From Mesorhizobium sp. YC-39 (GTDB lineage: Bacteria > Pseudomonadota > Alphaproteobacteria > Rhizobiales > Rhizobiaceae): DNA of 64,000 nt. This document shows positions 61,220-64,000 of this stretch, piece after piece. The translations under genes and the position numbers were made by a program. The stretch is taken from positions 109,937 through 173,936 of the forward strand of contig NZ_JAOWPS010000007.1 in the NCBI RefSeq assembly GCF_025753795.1. Direction: 5' to 3'. Below the pieces are notes generated by a model. That model searched no databases and was not told where the DNA came from. It saw only the letters and a list, made by a program, of their open reading frames with translations. Within the stretch, counting starts at the first letter, position 1. Each line of letters begins with the position of its first letter.

Positions 61220-64000
61220 ATGACAGGCATTGGCCGATCTGGGAAATCGCACAGTGGGGATGCTGGAGCCGACGGCACATGGGGGCCGAGCAGTTCGCGC
61301 CCAGAACCAGCCATTGCCCCTGGAGCAGGCAATAGATCGTTCAGCTCGATTGTCCAGGGGATACGTCCCGAGCCTCAAGATGAGGGGACGTCCTCCGTTC
61401 GCAATCCGCCCCTTACCAGTGAGGCTGTTCGAGACAGGCCTACCAGCTCCTCCACTGCCGCCCGTCGGGCTCCCGGGGCTTTGCCGCGTGCAATAGGGGG
61501 GCGGCGTCGTCGTTTTGCCTCACTGCCGGAGGATGAAGCGCCAGGCCGAGAAGAAAGCTCTTTGCATTACGAAGGCGAATCCTGGCTCGCCGATCAAGAA
61601 GCCGGGAGCTGGCAAGCAGACGCGCTCCCACCTCGTGGGCAAATCGTGTCCAACCTGGATGCAGGGCCAGGAAAGCGGCGTATCGACGACGTCTCGGCCC
61701 AGCATGACCAACACGCAATCTCTGAAACACGACTTAATGTGGCTTTGCATGACATCTATGCCGCTCGCGACATCGGTCGATTCTCACGTGCGGTGGTGGA
61801 GCATGACAGGGTGCTGCAAAGAGCGGGCCACGCGAACCACGCAATGTTTCTGCAAAAGGCGGCCGCCCGGTTCGCACGTCCCAAACTGGGAGAACGATGT
61901 CCGCGCCTGGAAATCATGGGGGTACGCCACGACATGCAACGCAGTGAGCCGGGAGGCTGGGGGTCAGGCAGGTATCGAAGCTTGCAGAGCCATGGCAGCT
62001 CGGGTGTCGCAGCTTAGTGATGCGCTAGTGAACGAAGTCGAAGGCAAGGCGCTTTCGCTCTTCGCATCATCATTCGGTCGGCATTCCCGGGCAGCGGAAT
62101 GCCGCAATGGAATGATCAGGATCGCCAAAGTTTGTCGCGACGAAAGCGGGATACTTGAAGAACTCAACAGTCAAAGTCTCGGACTGCTGGTGAACGGCTT
62201 CAGCAAGTGGCCCCAGGAAAGCACGCCCCGCCAGGCGACACTTGCAATCGCCGCCGAGATCTGTCGCCGCGCTCGCCAGCTTTCTGATTTTGCTTCGCAG
62301 AACCTGTCTACCTTGGTGAACGGTTTCAGCAAATGGGCGGAGCCGAACGCTCGCCAGGCCTTAACAGCAATCGCCGGTGAGGTCCTTCGTCGCTCCCGTC
62401 GCAACGTCTGGCTTTCTGATTTTGGACATCAGGAACTGTCCAACATGGTGAACGGCTTCGCCAAGTGGCCGGAGGACTGCCGCGGCGCTTTAGTTGCAAT
62501 CGCCAGTGAGGTCAGTCACCGCGCTGGCGTCCCCGATGCCCGGTTCTCTGCATTTACTTCGCAGGGATTGGCGAACCTGGTGAACGGGTTCTGCAAGTGC
62601 CCGGAAGAAGAGGTCTTTTGCCAAGCCACAGTTGCGATCGCGGGCGAGGTGCTCCGCCGCAACCGCCGTGCCCGGCTCTCTGAATTCACTCAGCAGGAAA
62701 TGGCGAACCTGGTGAACGGGTTCAGCAAGTGGCCGCAAGAGGAAGCGTCTCGCGAAGCCGCAGGCGCGATGGCCGCTGAGGTCCTCCGTCGCGCCGACCG
62801 TCAGACCGCCCGGCTCCCTGGTTTTAATCCGCAGCACCTGGCGAACCTGGTGAACGGGTTCAGCAAGTGGCCGCAAGAGGAGTGGGCTCGCCACGCCACC
62901 GGAGCGATTGCCGGTCAAGTCGGTCGCCGCGCCGCCCCCGGCGAGTTCGGGCTTTCTGATTTTAATCACCAGGACCTGGCGAACCTGGTGAACGGGTTCA
63001 GCAAGTGGCCGGACGAAGCGGTCTATCGCCAAGCCACAATCAAAATCGCCACAGAACTCTCTCGCCGCGCCCGCGAGCAAGGGCTCGCTGATTTTACTCC
63101 GCAGGAGCTGGCGAACCTGGTGAACGGGTTCAGCAAATGTCCGGACGATGCGGACTATCATGAAGCCACAGTCGTGATCGCCCGTGAGGTCATTCGCCGC
63201 CGCGCCCAACTCCGTGGTTTTACTTACCAGAATCTGACGAACCTGGTGAATGGTTTCAGCAAGTGGCCACAACAGGCGAACTGTCGCGATGCAACGCTCG
63301 CGATCGCCCGTGAGGTCACGCGCCGTGACGACCCGTTGTCTCATGTTAGTCGCCAGCACCTGTCGAACCTGGTGAATGCCTTCAGCAAGTGGCCGCAAGA
63401 GGCCGACTGTCGCCAAGCCACGGTCGCGATCGCCGGTGAAGTGCTTCGCCGTGCCAGTGGGCCGTCTGATTTTACGCCGCAGGACATGGTGGACATGGTG
63501 AACGGTTTCAGCAAATGGCCGGAACGGGCGCAGTGCCGCCAAGCCGCGGTCGCGCTCGGCGTTGGGCTCCTTGGCCGTGCCGACCACGCCGACCGGTTGT
63601 CTGATTTTGCTCCGCAGGGACTGGCGAACCTGGCGAACGGTTTCAGCAAATGGTCTGACGGGACCGACTGTCGCGATGCCACGGTCGCGATCGCCGGTGA
63701 GGTGCTTCGCCGCGTCGACAAGCTGTCTGATTTTATTCCCCAGCACCTGGCGAACCTGGTCAACGGCTTCGGCAAATGGCCGGAAGCGGCGGAGTGTCGC
63801 CAGGCGACGGTCGCGATCGCCGGCGAGGTGCTTGGCCGCGAGCTCTCTGATTTCATTCCCCAGCACTTGGCGAACCTGATGAACGGGTTCAGCAGGTGGC
63901 CGGAAGAAGCGGCGTGCCACCAGGCGATAATGAACATTGCGCACAGACTGGGCTCTGGAGGCCTGCGCTTCGCAGCATTCACCACACCTGCGCTCAGCAC
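61220..64000 (+). CDS. SKWP-repeat type III effector, frameshifted, 3' end outside window
   Basis: The coding signal starts at about 61220 in one frame: a Ser/Pro/Arg-rich, Sec-less N-terminus (MTGIGRSGKSHSG) that runs to a stop at 62017. From about 61900 a second frame takes over and stays open to the window end; an ATG at 61992 is available. That frame carries 14 repeats of 40-45 residues around the core LANLVNGFSKWPEEA. Such SKWP repeats define the RipS/XopAD effectors of Ralstonia and Xanthomonas and the large Mlr6361 effector of Mesorhizobium loti, about 3000 residues with a similar repeat count. So at least one frameshift separates secretion signal from repeats. Confidence 0.85.
62185..63930 (+). 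repeat. Fourteen tandem SKWP-coding repeats
   Basis: The DNA repeats with a period of roughly 120-135 bp, each unit containing a version of AACGGTTTCAGCAAATGGCC. Units vary at the SKWP core (SKWP, SKWA, AKWP, CKCP, SKCP, SKWS, GKWP, SRWP), so the array is old rather than freshly expanded. The repeats probably form an alpha-helical solenoid. Confidence 0.88.

Noticed and set aside
62185..63930. Regular repeats that might be a CRISPR array
   Set aside because: The period is 120-135 bp, the units are coding and diverged, and there are no short identical repeats with unique spacers or cas genes.
62490..63944. Long minus-strand open frame (484 residues) with repeated PLAEPVHQVRQVL units
   Set aside because: It is the shadow of the plus-strand SKWP repeats; the plus frame has the known effector repeat and normal codon use.

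Overview
The window looks like part of the symbiosis island of a Mesorhizobium-type alphaproteobacterium. The evidence is NifA/sigma-54-controlled nif and fix genes (iscN, nifU remnant, nifS, nifV, nifW, fixA, fixB), a Rhc-type type III secretion system (T3SS) with its regulator ttsI, a nod box and tts boxes, a SKWP-repeat effector gene, and a small rhizobial palindromic repeat. I infer the genus from gene content and order; no sequence search was run.

Layout. (1) 1-7.7 kb: the leftward run iscN-(nifU)-nifS-nifV-nifW-fixA-fixB, and rightward hmuS. A shared intergenic region with two NifA upstream activator sites (UAS) and two opposed sigma-54 promoters separates iscN from hmuS. nifU is decayed. 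(2) 8.0-20.5 kb: the T3SS, with leftward nopX and rhcC1 and rightward nolB-rhcJ-nolU-rhcL-rhcN-rhcO-rhcQ-rhcR-rhcS-rhcT-rhcU. An IS110 remnant lies between rhcT and rhcU. (3) 20.67-53.62 kb: an accessory island bounded by imperfect direct repeats of about 230 bp. The left repeat abuts an integrase gene broken by a 103-bp palindromic element. (4) 53.8-54.85 kb: a RES/Xre toxin-antitoxin pair with an inverted-repeat operator. (5) 55.1-64 kb: the other part of the T3SS regulon, leftward ttsI-rhcC2-y4xK with a nod box upstream, then a rightward SKWP effector gene that is frameshifted and runs off the window.

The island is mainly defence-like. It holds: (a) an operon of SF2 helicase, GHKL/MORC-like ATPase and PD-(D/E)XK-like nuclease, with a run of ten G at its start; (b) sspA-sspB-sspC-sspD for single-strand DNA phosphorothioation, facing an SspFGH-like operon (DndD-like SMC ATPase, small Dnd-associated protein, PLD-nuclease/helicase) preceded by an unlisted 54-residue ORF; (c) a two-gene Septu-like unit, a 782-residue protein fusing a degenerate HNH domain to an AAA ATPase plus an HNH nuclease gene that IS66 has cut at codon 28 with a perfect 8-bp target duplication; (d) an unfamiliar three-gene cassette of HEXXH metallopeptidase, MBL-fold hydrolase and DUF2235 hydrolase; and (e) a decayed HTH-like gene.

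The best candidates for undescribed biology are the helicase/GHKL/nuclease operon next to the ssp genes, the HNH-AAA plus HNH pair, and the protease/MBL/DUF2235 cassette. The island lies inside the T3SS locus, separating rhcU from rhcC2 and ttsI.
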